Translations under genes and position numbers: made by a program
Source: Acidobacteriota bacterium
GTDB lineage: Bacteria > Acidobacteriota > Thermoanaerobaculia > Multivoradales > JAGPDF01
Direction: 5' to 3'
DNA: 41,132 nucleotides
Assembly: GCA_014584695.1 (NCBI GenBank)
Contig: JACTMI010000013.1
Location: forward strand, 1 to 41,132
In this document: one piece after another, positions 23,113 to 31,895 of the stretch
How positions within the stretch are numbered: position 1 is the first letter of the stretch
Layout: each line of letters begins with the position of its first letter
The notes under the pieces: model-generated
Told to the model about the DNA's origin: nothing
Database searches by the model: none
Seen by the model: only the letters and a program-made list of their open reading frames with translations

Positions 23113-24266
23113 GCCGACTCGCCTTTCTGACCACCATGGCTGGGGTGCCCTGGGGAGGTAGCGAATCACTGTGGCAGGGTACTGCAAGCACAGCGTTGAA
23201 GGCTCGGCACGAGGTCCTCGTCGTGGTGTTCGACTGGAGCGCGACTCGAAGAGAGATCGCCGCACTTGAGAACCTGGGCGCAACCGTCGTCGTTCGGCCT
23301 AGGGCTGAGGGGAACACTGTGGCGCAGAGGTTGGCGCGGCGCCTCGCGCCACGCTACCTGGGCCAGCGCCTGGAGTCGTGGGCTCGGCGGGTGCTCGAGT
23401 TCGCGCCAAGTCACCTCTGTGTAAGCCAGGGTTCATTCTGGGAGCTACTGACCGACAGGAGCGCATTGCGCTTACTGGATTGCGCCCGGTGCCCCATTTC
23501 CCACGTCGTGCAATTGAGCAACGAGACGGTGCCTCTCACTCCGGCGATCAGGGAGGCGGCGAAGGAGCGCTATCGGGGCGCTGCGAACGTGCTGTTTGTG
23601 GCCGAAGAGAATCGGCGCATGGCTGAGCGGCAGATCGCCGGAGCGCTGCCCAACGCTCGAGTCGTGCGGAATCCGGTGAATCTGCAGATTCTGGAGGCGG
23701 TTGGGGCCAGGTCGACAGCGGCCGTGCCCGTGCTGGCTTGTGTGGCGCGTCTGAACGCCAGGCACAAGGGGCATGATCTGCTCCTGGAAGCATTGAGCGC
23801 GCGGGACTGGAGGGAGCGTAAGTGGGAGTGCAGGTTCTACGGGGAAGGCGCCGACAGCTCATACCTGCTGGACCTCATCGCTCACTTTGGGATAACGGAT
23901 CGCGTCAAGCTGATGGGCCACTCGGATGATGTACGTGGCATCTGGGAAGAGTGCGATCTCTTGGTCATGCCGTCTCGGATGGAGGGCACGCCCCTAGCGC
24001 TGGTCGAGGCGATGATCTGCGGGCGACCGGCGGTCGTGACCGACGTCGGCGGCATGACCGAGTGGGTGACCGAGCCAGTTCATGGGTTCGTCGCAGACGC
24101 GCCGACGACGCGATCCATCGGCGAGGCGTTGGAGCGGGCATGGGCCCAGCGGGAACAGTGGCAGGGGATTGGGGAGGTAGCGCGACGCCGCGCTCTCGAG
24201 CTCATGGACCCAGACCCAACGGCCACGCTGCTCGCGATTCTCTCCAATCGCGAGAGATCGACCTGA
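23109..24266 (+). CDS. Glycosyltransferase family 4
   Basis: This 385-residue GT-B enzyme starts LAFLTTMAGVPWGGSESLWQ (GGSE donor loop). The C-domain has VACVARLNARHKGHDLLLEAL, RFYGEGAD, and MPSRMEGTPLALVEAMICGRP with VTDVGGMTEWV, the GT4 donor-binding region. The sugar donor is unknown. GTG 23109 overlaps the methyltransferase stop (GTGA). Composition is intermediate between the AT-richer wzm/wzt pair and the GC-rich right side. Its stop forms CTGA with an in-frame CTG of the next gene. Confidence 0.86.
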   Translation: MSRLAFLTTMAGVPWGGSESLWQGTASTALKARHEVLVVVFDWSATRREIAALENLGATVVVRPRAEGNTVAQRLARRLAPRYLGQRLESWARRVLEFAPSHLCVSQGSFWELLTDRSALRLLDCARCPISHVVQLSNETVPLTPAIREAAKERYRGAANVLFVAEENRRMAERQIAGALPNARVVRNPVNLQILEAVGARSTAAVPVLACVARLNARHKGHDLLLEALSARDWRERKWECRFYGEGADSSYLLDLIAHFGITDRVKLMGHSDDVRGIWEECDLLVMPSRMEGTPLALVEAMICGRPAVVTDVGGMTEWVTEPVHGFVADAPTTRSIGEALERAWAQREQWQGIGEVARRRALELMDPDPTATLLAILSNRERST

Positions 24267-24271
24267 CGGCC

Positions 24272-25153
24272 TTGGACGCCAGCGTCGTCATCTGCACTTT
24301 CGACCGTCCGCAGCTGCTGCGCGATGCGCTCGAAAGCCTCACTCTGGACGATCCCGGGCAGGCAGGTTGGGAGGTCCTCCTAGTCGACAATGGCGGTCGC
24401 AAGCAGACACGCGCGGTCGCTGAGGAGTTCCTCGGGCGCTTGCCGCTGCGGGTCATCCGGGAGGAACGCGTCGGCAAGAGTCGTGCCCTGAATGCCGCAA
24501 TCTCGAACGCCACCGGTGAGTTGCTCCTACTCGCGGACGACGATGTCGAGGTTCGGTCAGGTTGGCGGAAGTCCTTCGCCGATGCCGCGACTCGCCACCC
24601 GGAAGCAGGCTGGTTCGGCGGCAGATCGATTCCAAAGTGGGCAGACGGTACTCCCGAGTGGGCTCGAAAGGACCTACCACCAGCCCTCCGAGGCTACGCC
24701 TGCTGGTACGACCTCGGCCCGGAGTCGCGCCCGTATCGTGCGTCAGACCTGGCTCCAATCGGCGCTTGCATGGCGGTGCGAGCTTCCACGTTCGAGACGG
24801 TCGGCGGGTACGATATCGGACTCGGGCCGCGCGGTTCCGATCGTGGAGTCGGGGATGACACCGAGCTGGTGCGACGGGCCCAGGCAAAGGGCATACCTGG
24901 CTACTGGGTTCCCGAGGCCGTCGTGGATCACTTCGTTCCGGCGAAACGCATGACGCCGGGTGCCGTGTTCCGCTATGGGCTCATCAAGGGCGCGCAGCAG
25001 GCGAGGATGTCGGGCCAGACGAGTGGAGTGGGGAGCGCGGCGGCGCGAGTGGCGAGCCAGCTCGCGAGGGGCCTCGCGCAGCGGTTGGCGGGGCGCCGCG
25101 GGAATGCTCTCGTCTGTTTCTTGAACGCTGGGCTCGCGTGGAGTGGGAGGTAA
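24272..25153 (+). CDS. Glycosyltransferase family 2
   Basis: This 293-residue GT2 enzyme has ASVVICTFDRPQLLRDALES, EVLLVDNGGRKQTR, LLLLADDDVEVRSGW (DDD metal site) and a later GVGDDTELVRRAQAKG (the ED-type catalytic region). A short hydrophobic C-terminus follows. TTG 24272 places the first strand directly after the start. CTG 24263, in frame and overlapping the upstream stop as CTGA, is an alternative that adds three residues. The gene ends in TAA and is followed by GGAGG for the next GT2 gene. Confidence 0.84.
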   Translation: MDASVVICTFDRPQLLRDALESLTLDDPGQAGWEVLLVDNGGRKQTRAVAEEFLGRLPLRVIREERVGKSRALNAAISNATGELLLLADDDVEVRSGWRKSFADAATRHPEAGWFGGRSIPKWADGTPEWARKDLPPALRGYACWYDLGPESRPYRASDLAPIGACMAVRASTFETVGGYDIGLGPRGSDRGVGDDTELVRRAQAKGIPGYWVPEAVVDHFVPAKRMTPGAVFRYGLIKGAQQARMSGQTSGVGSAAARVASQLARGLAQRLAGRRGNALVCFLNAGLAWSGR

Positions 25154-25157
25154 GAGG

Positions 25158-26141
25158 GTGCCCCCCGCGGTCTCGATCGTCATTCCCACGTTCGATCGCG
25201 AGCGGCAGGTGCTGCGCGCGATCGACTCCTGCCGGTCCGCGGCACGCTCGGTGGAGCTCCAGGTGCTGGTCGTCGACGACGCCTCGACGGACGGCACCGT
25301 AGCTGCAATTGCGGCGCGGGATGACAACGTGGAGATCCTCCGCTCCACGGAGAACCGGGGCCAAGCGATCGCGCGCAATCGTGGCCTGGCGGCGGCGCAA
25401 GGGGAGTTCGTCAAGTTCCTCGATTCGGACGATCTCCTGCTCGAAGGGGCGCTCGATCGAGAGGTCGAGCGCGCCCGGCGGGACGGCATCGACCTGCTGG
25501 TCTCCGGCTGGATGCGAGCGGCGGAGACGCCGGATGGCGCCATCGCCCGGGAGACCGCCGAACAATTCTCGCCGCCCGAGCTGTCGCCACTACCGGATCG
25601 GATCCTCCAGGGGTGTGGCGCGCCGGTCTCCGCGGTTCTCTACCGGCGCAGCTTCCTGGAGGGTCTCGCCTGGGATCCGGAGATTCGCCATCCCGACGAC
25701 TGGTTCTTCTTCTGCTCGGTCGCGCTCCGCGGCCCACGCGCCGCCAGGATGGAGGAGCCCGCCTTCCTCTGGATTGATCACCCGGGCCAGAGAGCCAGCG
25801 GCGTGTCAATGCTCGAGTACGCGCGAAACCACCATCGCATCCTTCGGTTCATCCGACGGGAGCTCGAGTCGCGGGGAGAGCTGAACGGTGACCGCCGCAG
25901 GGCGTTGGCGAGGTACTTCTATCGCCAGATGCCCGTGCTGGCGCGAACCGGTGGTGCGGACTTCGAGGACGGAGTCGCAGAGATCCTAGATCTCGATCCG
26001 CGCTTTCATCCCGGCGCGGCGGAGCCACGGTTCCTCGCGAGAGGCCTGGCGAGCGTCGTCGGTTTGCGCCGCGCGCTCCGCTGGCGAGCCGCGGCCGCTG
26101 CTGTCCTGAGACGCAAGAAGGTCGAGGAGATGTGGGGCTGA
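25158..26141 (+). CDS. Glycosyltransferase family 2
   Basis: This 327-residue GT2 enzyme has VSIVIPTFDRERQVLRAIDS, QVLVVDDASTDGT, NRGQAIARNRGLAAAQGEFV and KFLDSDDLLLEGA (DSDD metal site), then PDDWFFFCSVAL at the acceptor side. GTG 25158 has GGAGG (25146-25150) 7 bases upstream, at the end of the previous gene. GTG 25143 is also in frame but would overlap by 11 bases. A basic C-terminus (RWRAAAAAVLRRKKVEEM) could touch the membrane. Its stop shares a base with the next ATG (TGATG). Confidence 0.85.
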   Translation: MPPAVSIVIPTFDRERQVLRAIDSCRSAARSVELQVLVVDDASTDGTVAAIAARDDNVEILRSTENRGQAIARNRGLAAAQGEFVKFLDSDDLLLEGALDREVERARRDGIDLLVSGWMRAAETPDGAIARETAEQFSPPELSPLPDRILQGCGAPVSAVLYRRSFLEGLAWDPEIRHPDDWFFFCSVALRGPRAARMEEPAFLWIDHPGQRASGVSMLEYARNHHRILRFIRRELESRGELNGDRRRALARYFYRQMPVLARTGGADFEDGVAEILDLDPRFHPGAAEPRFLARGLASVVGLRRALRWRAAAAAVLRRKKVEEMWG

Positions 26142-27139
26142 TGATCGACCATCTCGTCTCCGTCATCGTGCCGGTGAGGAATCGGCCGATTCTGCTGCGG
26201 GAAGCCGTGAACAGCGTGCGATCACAGACGTACGACCGCTGGGAGCTGATTGTCGTCGAGGACGGCTCCGAGGACGAGACGCCAGAGGTGGCGCGGGCGA
26301 TCGCCGCGGAGGTCCCGGAGAGGGTGAGAGTGCTCTCCGGGCCTGGCCGCGGTCCGGGGCCCGCGCGCGAAGTCGGGCGGGCGGTTGCGCGGGGAGAGTT
26401 CGTTCAGTACCTCGACAGCGACGACCTGCTGCTGCCGCGGAAGCTCGAGCTCCAGGTGCGGGGCCTTCGCGCCGACTCCCTTGCTGGAGCGAGCTACGGC
26501 TGGACGCTGCTGCGTCGAGCGGACGGGTCGGCCGCGGAGCGTCCCTTGAAGCGTTCGGCGGAGCGCATCGAGACCATGTTTCCCTCCTTCCTCGCTGGTC
26601 GGCCCTGGAACACGACGACCCCGCTCTACCGGGCGAGCGTCTGCGAGGCGGCGGGATCCTGGTCGGATCTCTGGCTCGAAGAGGACTGGGAGTACGACTG
26701 CCGGGTCGCGGCCCTCGGCACGCGGCTGCACCAGGTCGCGGACTGGGTGTGCGAGTACCGCGATCACGACGAGCCCCGACTCGGGCTGGGCGAGCCGCTG
26801 GATCCGAGACGGCTCGGGCAGCAGGCGGAGGCGCATGTGCGGATCTTCGGCCACGCGCGCCGCGCGGGCATCGGGCCGGAAGTGGCGGAGATGGCGTACT
26901 TCGCGCGGGCTCTCTTCCTGCTGGCACGCAAGTGCGGGCGGGCGGGCCTGCGGCGCGAGTGCTTTCGCTTGTTGGGGCTGGCGCGCGAGGCCTCGACGCC
27001 AGAGCGGGCTCATGGATTCGACTTCCGGCTCTACAGGGCGCTCGTCGGCGCGTTTGGTGTGCGGGCTGGGACAGTGCTCGCCGAGCGGTTCAGGGCCAAG
27101 GGTCGGACGTCCGGCGCGACGGCCGGGAGCGTGGCGTGA
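26141..27139 (+). CDS. Glycosyltransferase family 2
   Basis: This 332-residue GT2 enzyme has VSVIVPVRNRPILLREAVNS, ELIVVEDGSEDETPE and QYLDSDDLLLPRKLE (DSDD), with WLEEDWEYDCRVAALG as the ED-containing acceptor motif. It is similar in layout to the preceding gene, so the pair may come from an old duplication followed by divergence. ATG 26141 shares its A with the upstream TGA and has GAGGAG (26124-26129) before it. GTG 26132 is an in-frame alternative. The C-terminus is helical and Arg-rich. Confidence 0.85.
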   Translation: MIDHLVSVIVPVRNRPILLREAVNSVRSQTYDRWELIVVEDGSEDETPEVARAIAAEVPERVRVLSGPGRGPGPAREVGRAVARGEFVQYLDSDDLLLPRKLELQVRGLRADSLAGASYGWTLLRRADGSAAERPLKRSAERIETMFPSFLAGRPWNTTTPLYRASVCEAAGSWSDLWLEEDWEYDCRVAALGTRLHQVADWVCEYRDHDEPRLGLGEPLDPRRLGQQAEAHVRIFGHARRAGIGPEVAEMAYFARALFLLARKCGRAGLRRECFRLLGLAREASTPERAHGFDFRLYRALVGAFGVRAGTVLAERFRAKGRTSGATAGSVA

Positions 27140-28377
27140 GCGAGCCGTCCGGGGGCTCGTGCCGGCGGCCGCGGCTGGCGCTGGTCGTCACCCATCCGAT
27201 CCAGCATTTCGCGCCGCTCTATCGTGAGGTGGCGGCGGCGGGTGAGGTCGACCTGCGGGTCTTCTACTGCTGCGACTGGGGGGTCAAGGCCTACTTCGAC
27301 GCGCTCTATGGGCGCGAGGTGGAGTGGGACGTGCCGCTGCTCGAGGGCTACGAGCACGAGTTTCTGCCCATTCGCCGCCGGCCTCGACGGATCTCGTTCT
27401 TCGAAGTCGACAATCCCGCGGTGAGCGATCGGCTCGCGGCCCTCTCGCCCGATGCGGTTCTCGTGCATGGCTACGGTTGCCGCACGATGTGGCGGGCGGT
27501 TCAATGGGCGGGCGAGCATGGCGTGCCGGCGCTCCTGAGCTCGGACTCCCACGCGGGCGCGCCGGTGGCGGCCTGGAAGCGGCCGCTCAAGGCGCTCTTC
27601 GTCGGCCGCTTCTACGCCCGCCTGGACGGGGCGCTGGCCGTGGGGCAGAGCAACCGCGCCTACCACCGCCGCTACGGACTGCCGGAGGAGCGCATCTTCC
27701 CCGGCGTGCTGCCGGTCGACGGAGGACGGCTGCTCGCCTCGGTGCCCGAGCCCGCAGTCGCCCGGGCTGAGCTGCGCCGCGACCTCGGCATTCCGGAGGA
27801 GGCGGTGGTCGCGCTCTTCTGCGGCAACTTGACGCCGTGGAAGCGACCGTTCGACTTCGTGCGGGCGGTCCAGGCGGCGGAGCCGCGGGTGTGGGGTTTG
27901 GTGGTGGGGGACGGCCCGGAACGACCCCGGGTCGAATCCGCGCTTGCCGAGGATCGCGGCCGAGTGCGACTAGCCGGTTTTGTCAACCAGTCGGCGATCG
28001 GCCGCTACTACGCCGCCTCGGACCTACTGGTCGTCCCCTCGGAGCGCGACGCGCATCCGCTGGTCGTCACGGAAGCTCTCTTCTTCGGGCTGCCGGTCTT
28101 GATTTCGGAAGCGGTCGGCTGCATCGGCTCAGACGATACGGCGCGACCGGGCCAGAACGCCGAGGTTTTCCCCGTCGGCCGCCCCGAAGAGCTCGCGCGG
28201 CTTCTCGGCCGCCTGACGCGCGACGGTGCCGAGCGTGCCCGCCTCGGCACTGCCTCGCGCGCGCTCGCGCCGGAGCAAGATGCGCCGCACGCGGCTCGGC
28301 TCTTGGCAATAGCGACGCGGAGAGTGATCGAGGCGAGTCCTCGAAGCGGACGGTTCGCCAGGAGGGCCGGTGGATGA
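27136..28377 (+). CDS. Glycosyltransferase family 4
   Basis: This 413-residue GT-B enzyme begins with a short tail and then LALVVTHPIQHFAPLYRE, a start shared by GT4 proteins that act on lipid-linked or sulfated glycans. FYCCDWGVKAYFD and LLSSDSHAGAP follow. The C-domain has ALFCGNLTPWKRPFDFVRAV, GLVVGDGPERPRVE and VPSERDAHPLVVTEALFFGLP (E-x7-E type). GTG 27136 overlaps the upstream stop and its stop overlaps the next ATG. The donor cannot be named. Confidence 0.84.
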   Translation: MSEPSGGSCRRPRLALVVTHPIQHFAPLYREVAAAGEVDLRVFYCCDWGVKAYFDALYGREVEWDVPLLEGYEHEFLPIRRRPRRISFFEVDNPAVSDRLAALSPDAVLVHGYGCRTMWRAVQWAGEHGVPALLSSDSHAGAPVAAWKRPLKALFVGRFYARLDGALAVGQSNRAYHRRYGLPEERIFPGVLPVDGGRLLASVPEPAVARAELRRDLGIPEEAVVALFCGNLTPWKRPFDFVRAVQAAEPRVWGLVVGDGPERPRVESALAEDRGRVRLAGFVNQSAIGRYYAASDLLVVPSERDAHPLVVTEALFFGLPVLISEAVGCIGSDDTARPGQNAEVFPVGRPEELARLLGRLTRDGAERARLGTASRALAPEQDAPHAARLLAIATRRVIEASPRSGRFARRAGG

Positions 28378-29684
28378 GAGGAGACCAGGCGTCCACCGGT
28401 CTTGGACGGTCCAGTAGGGACATCAGCCGGCAAGAACCCGAGCCCCGGGAGGCTGGCTTCACCTCCACGAGAGCAACTCGAAAATTCCCGCGACCGGCCA
28501 CGATCCTCGCAGCAGGTTTGCTGCTCGCGAGTCTTGCCACCTTCGCATCGATCTGGAAGGGGCCGGGTGCGCCGCCACCGTGGCCCGAGGACCAGTCCTT
28601 CATCGAGATCGTGGACCTGCGAATCTCGAAGCAGGATGGGATCTGGCAGTTCAAGTACCCGCACCTGGGCCATTCCGGCGGCATCAGCTCGAGCCTGACC
28701 ATCGGTTTCTACAAGCTTCTTGCATCCGTGCCACTCGAAGTGCTCAACCATCATGCCAAGTCGATCGCGGCGGCGCTCTTCTTCTTGGGCGCCGGTTTCT
28801 TGGCGGGCCCGCTCGTCCGGACTTGGCAGGGCGCGGTGCTCCTTCCGGTGCTCGTTTGGGCGGGTGGCTACCAGGCCGTCGAGCCGAGTAGTGAGGTTTT
28901 CGCGGCGGCGTTCTTCTCGCTCTTTCTAGCGGGCGCCGTGCGCGGTGACTGGCCCTTCCTGAGCGGCGTGGCCCTGTCGCTCTTTGCGGTGTCGAAGGTC
29001 GAGTGCCTCCTGTTGGCCGTGCCCGTCGCGCTGGTGTGGCTGCACTCAATCTACGAGCGGAGATTGCGATGGCTGGCCGCAGGTGCGGCGGCTTGCTCGA
29101 CCGCGGTGCTCCTGCTTCCCGGCCTCTACTTGTATCGAGAGTGGGACCTCGGAACCTCGAGAGGAATTGTCGCCTTCGCCCAACACTATGCTTGGCTCGT
29201 CGTACCGGAGTCGAGCGCGGGCCCGCCAGATACCTGGCTGGAGGTGTTCCGGGCGGCCTTTCCGAGCGCCGAGACTCTCTGGGATGTCGTCCGGTCCTAT
29301 CCGATGGGCTACCTGGGGTTCCTCGCGCATTCAATTCCAGCGAGTCTCCTCAACCTCGCGCTTGGACTCCTGGGGACGATGGTTGCGCTCCTTCTCTTCC
29401 CGCTGGTCCGAGGACACTCGAGCGAAGCGCTACGTCTGGCTCGGCTTACGGCGGTCTGTCTCGCCGGCACTCTTCTCTTCGCGGCGCTCTCGGCCGTGCT
29501 GCACCCGCGCTACCTGGCGCGGGTCTATCCAGCTCTAGCGCTGATTGGGACGCTCTTCGTCGAGCGACTCTGGGCCGGGGGGCTGGAGGGTCGTGAACGG
29601 GCGATAGGTGCTGTTGTCCTGACTGCGCTGGTCCTGACCGTCGGCATCTGGGTCGCGGCCTCCCCGCTGAGCGGACTCCGATGA
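28374..29684 (+). CDS. Multi-pass membrane protein, GT-C-like
   Basis: This 436-residue membrane protein has about 9-11 hydrophobic helices after a 43-residue polar N-terminus. Between helix 1 and 2 a periplasmic loop holds PPPWPEDQSFIEIVDLRISK and KYPHLGHSGG, with acidic residues placed where GT-C glycosyltransferases carry a catalytic Asp/Glu. AVLHPRYLARVYPALALIG near the end is like GT39/GT83-type proteins. It may transfer a side-branch sugar from a polyprenyl donor on the periplasmic side, but no signature is decisive and a different membrane role is possible. ATG 28374 is in an ATGA overlap, and the next gene starts in an ATGA overlap. Confidence 0.6.
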   Translation: MRGDQASTGLGRSSRDISRQEPEPREAGFTSTRATRKFPRPATILAAGLLLASLATFASIWKGPGAPPPWPEDQSFIEIVDLRISKQDGIWQFKYPHLGHSGGISSSLTIGFYKLLASVPLEVLNHHAKSIAAALFFLGAGFLAGPLVRTWQGAVLLPVLVWAGGYQAVEPSSEVFAAAFFSLFLAGAVRGDWPFLSGVALSLFAVSKVECLLLAVPVALVWLHSIYERRLRWLAAGAAACSTAVLLLPGLYLYREWDLGTSRGIVAFAQHYAWLVVPESSAGPPDTWLEVFRAAFPSAETLWDVVRSYPMGYLGFLAHSIPASLLNLALGLLGTMVALLLFPLVRGHSSEALRLARLTAVCLAGTLLFAALSAVLHPRYLARVYPALALIGTLFVERLWAGGLEGRERAIGAVVLTALVLTVGIWVAASPLSGLR

Positions 29685-30607
29685 GCGCTGCCGCGATCTC
29701 GGTCGTCATCCCCTCCTATCGCCGGGAAGGCGTTTTGGTGGAGACCGTGCGGCAGTTGCTGGCTCAACTGGGCGAGCACGACGAGCTCGTGGTCGTGGAC
29801 CAGACGCCGGAACACGAGGCGGCGACGGAGTCGGCGATTGCCGAGGTGCTGGCGACGGAGCGGGTGCGCTGGTACCGCAAGCGTCGCCCGAGCATCTGCG
29901 AGGCGATGAATGTCGGCGTGCTGCTGGCGCGCAACGAGGTCGTCCTCTTCCTCGACGACGACGTCGTGCCGGTGCCGGAGCTGCTGGCCGTCTATCGGGA
30001 GCTGTTCTGGGGCGAGGCGCCGCCGCACGCGGTCAACGGGCAGGTGTTGCAGCCGTGGCATGCAGCTCCCTGCGAAGCCGTAGCCGACTTCGAGCTCCGT
30101 TTCGACTTTGCTTTCGCGCGGTCGGCGAAGGTCGTGCCCATGGCGACCGGCAACTGCGCCGTTCTCCGGGAGATCTTCCTGGCAGCCGGAGGAATGGACG
30201 AGAGCTTCGTAGGGGGTTCGTATCGCTGCGATGCCGACTTGGGCTACCGGCTGCGTGACCTGACAGGCAAGCCGGCTCACTTCGAACCGGCTGCAAGCGT
30301 GCGTCACCTTCAAGCCAGCGGCGGCACGCGGGCCCACGGCGCCAAGGACTCCTGGGCGAGCATCGGCTCGGCGGTTGGGGATCACTATCTGGGTTTGCGT
30401 TGGTTCGGGACTCGGGCGGCGCTTCGGCATTCGATTCGACGGCTGGTGCGAGCGCCGCTGAACCGAAGGACGCTCTCGCGGCCCTGGCTGATCCCCTTCC
30501 TGGCGGCGCGAGAAGTGGTGGCGTTTCGTCTCGCGCTCCAACTCGTGCGGAGCGGGCCGGCGCGGACCATTCGGCCGCTGGAGAGCTACCGCGATCTCGA
30601 GAGCTGA
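29681..30607 (+). CDS. Glycosyltransferase family 2
   Basis: This 308-residue GT2 enzyme has ISVVIPSYRREGVLVETVRQ, DELVVVDQTPEHEAA, VVLFLDDDVVPVPE (DDD) and FVGGSYRCDADLGYRLRD (the acceptor-side motif, CDAD in place of the common GEDxDL). It is predicted to add a sugar of unknown type. ATG 29681 overlaps the previous stop. The following 77-base gap is open in frame with the next gene, back to CTG 30604, so the fucose-synthase gene could start further upstream than shown. Confidence 0.85.
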   Translation: MSAAAISVVIPSYRREGVLVETVRQLLAQLGEHDELVVVDQTPEHEAATESAIAEVLATERVRWYRKRRPSICEAMNVGVLLARNEVVLFLDDDVVPVPELLAVYRELFWGEAPPHAVNGQVLQPWHAAPCEAVADFELRFDFAFARSAKVVPMATGNCAVLREIFLAAGGMDESFVGGSYRCDADLGYRLRDLTGKPAHFEPAASVRHLQASGGTRAHGAKDSWASIGSAVGDHYLGLRWFGTRAALRHSIRRLVRAPLNRRTLSRPWLIPFLAAREVVAFRLALQLVRSGPARTIRPLESYRDLES

Positions 30608-30684
30608 ATCGGCGGGCGGGCGCCCGGGTGGGCTCGGCGCTGGTGAAGAGGCTCGACGGGAAGCGAGAGAATAGAATACCCGAC

Positions 30685-31659
30685 ATGCACGATATCGCCC
30701 AGGACGCCCGCATCTTCGTCGCCGGGCACGGCGGCTTAGTCGGATCGGCGATCTTGCGACGGCTGGAGGCCGAGGGCTTCTCTCGGCTGCTGACCGCGAC
30801 GCGCGGAGAGCTCGATCTGCGGGACCAGCGGGCGGTCGACCATTGGTTCGAGGCCAACCGGCCGGAGATCGTGTTCCTGGTGGCGGGCACGGTTGGCGGC
30901 ATTCTCGCCAACTCGACGCGGCCGGCGGAGTTCATCTACGACAACCTGATGATCCATGCAACGGTGGTCCACGCCGCTTACCGCACGGGCGTGCGCCGGC
31001 TGCTCTATCTCGGCAGTTCTTGCATTTATCCACGCCACGCGCCGCAGCCGATCCGCGAGCAGGATCTGCTGACCGGCCTGCTGGAGCCGACCAACGAGCC
31101 CTACGCCATCGCCAAGATCGCCGGTATCAAGCTCTGCCAGGCCTACCGGCGCCAGTACGGCTGCGACTTCATCTCCGCGATGCCGACCAATCTCTATGGC
31201 CCCAACGACAACTTCGATCTCGAGAGCTCGCACGTCCTGCCGGCGCTGATCCGCAAGTTCCACGACGCGAAGGTCGAGGGCAGGCGGAGCGTTACCGTCT
31301 GGGGCACCGGCGCGCCGCGGCGGGAGTTCCTCCACGTCGACGACCTGGCCGACGCCTGCCTCTTTCTGGCGCGCCACTACGACGAGGACGAGCACGTCAA
31401 CGTCGGCACCGGCGAGGACCTCTCGATCCGCGCGCTCGCCGAGTTGGTGCGCGACGTCGTCGCGCCGGGCGTGGCCCTCGAGCTCGAGCCCACCAAGCCG
31501 GACGGCATGCCACGCAAGCTCCTCGACGTCTCGCGCCTCCACGCCCTCGGCTGGCGCCACCGGATCGGCCTGCGCGAGGGGGTCGAGTCGACCTACGCCT
31601 GGTATCAGACTGCCGGCAGTTCGAGACTGCCGGCAGCGACGGCCACGGCACGCAGCTGA
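30685..31659 (+). CDS. fcl: GDP-L-fucose synthase-like epimerase/reductase
   Basis: This 324-residue short-chain dehydrogenase-type enzyme has NADP-binding GHGGLVGSA (14-22), GSSCIYPRHAPQPI with active-site S111/S112, and YAIAKIAG with Y140 and K144. It ends in LLDVSRLHALGW and AWYQ, all characteristic of GDP-fucose synthase, which converts GDP-4-keto-6-deoxymannose to GDP-fucose. No GDP-mannose dehydratase gene is in the window, so the substrate must come from elsewhere. ATG 30685 matches the usual N-terminus. The last 16 residues after AWYQ look like added tail and are encoded over a strong hairpin (31611-31635). Confidence 0.88.
   Translation: MHDIAQDARIFVAGHGGLVGSAILRRLEAEGFSRLLTATRGELDLRDQRAVDHWFEANRPEIVFLVAGTVGGILANSTRPAEFIYDNLMIHATVVHAAYRTGVRRLLYLGSSCIYPRHAPQPIREQDLLTGLLEPTNEPYAIAKIAGIKLCQAYRRQYGCDFISAMPTNLYGPNDNFDLESSHVLPALIRKFHDAKVEGRRSVTVWGTGAPRREFLHVDDLADACLFLARHYDEDEHVNVGTGEDLSIRALAELVRDVVAPGVALELEPTKPDGMPRKLLDVSRLHALGWRHRIGLREGVESTYAWYQTAGSSRLPAATATARS
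31611..31635 (+). terminator. Perfect 10-bp hairpin in 3' end of fcl
   Basis: TGCCGGCAGT (31611-31620) and ACTGCCGGCA (31626-31635) pair perfectly around a TCGAG loop. It is very stable and lies 22 bases before the stop codon, beyond the conserved enzyme C-terminus. No T-run follows, so it is at best an atypical terminator or an RNA-stability element. Confidence 0.35.
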
Positions 31660-31895
31660 GCCGCTGCGCAGCGGCGCACCAGTTGCCCACTCCAGAAGGT
31701 CGGTTCGGAGGATGGGACCTTTGACTAGGCGGTGGCGCCCCGGCGCAAGCGACCAGCTCGACCAGTCGCCGCGAGCTAGCTTTCGCCGCCGCAGCGGATC
31801 AACCAGCGTGCGTCCGTAATCGCGGACTGGACTCGGAGTGTTTGCGGGCAGCCCTGTGATCGATCGAGGCGGTGAACGAGGGATACGATTCGCTC
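31660..31895 (+). other. Gap without a gene; 16-nt palindrome at its start
   Basis: This 236-base gap holds a perfect palindrome GCCGCTGCGCAGCGGC (31660-31675) directly after the fcl stop. Together with the upstream hairpin it could end a transcript. A TTGACT (31721-31726) has no matching -10. No convincing gene is seen. A frame from CTG 31656 closes after about 22 codons. GTG 31872 is in frame with the next gene. Confidence 0.4.

Noticed and set aside
31872-31895. GTG 31872 as a definite start of the pyruvyltransferase
   Set aside because: It is possible, but the added residues are not clearly conserved and ATG 31896 is equally supported, so it is listed only as an alternative.
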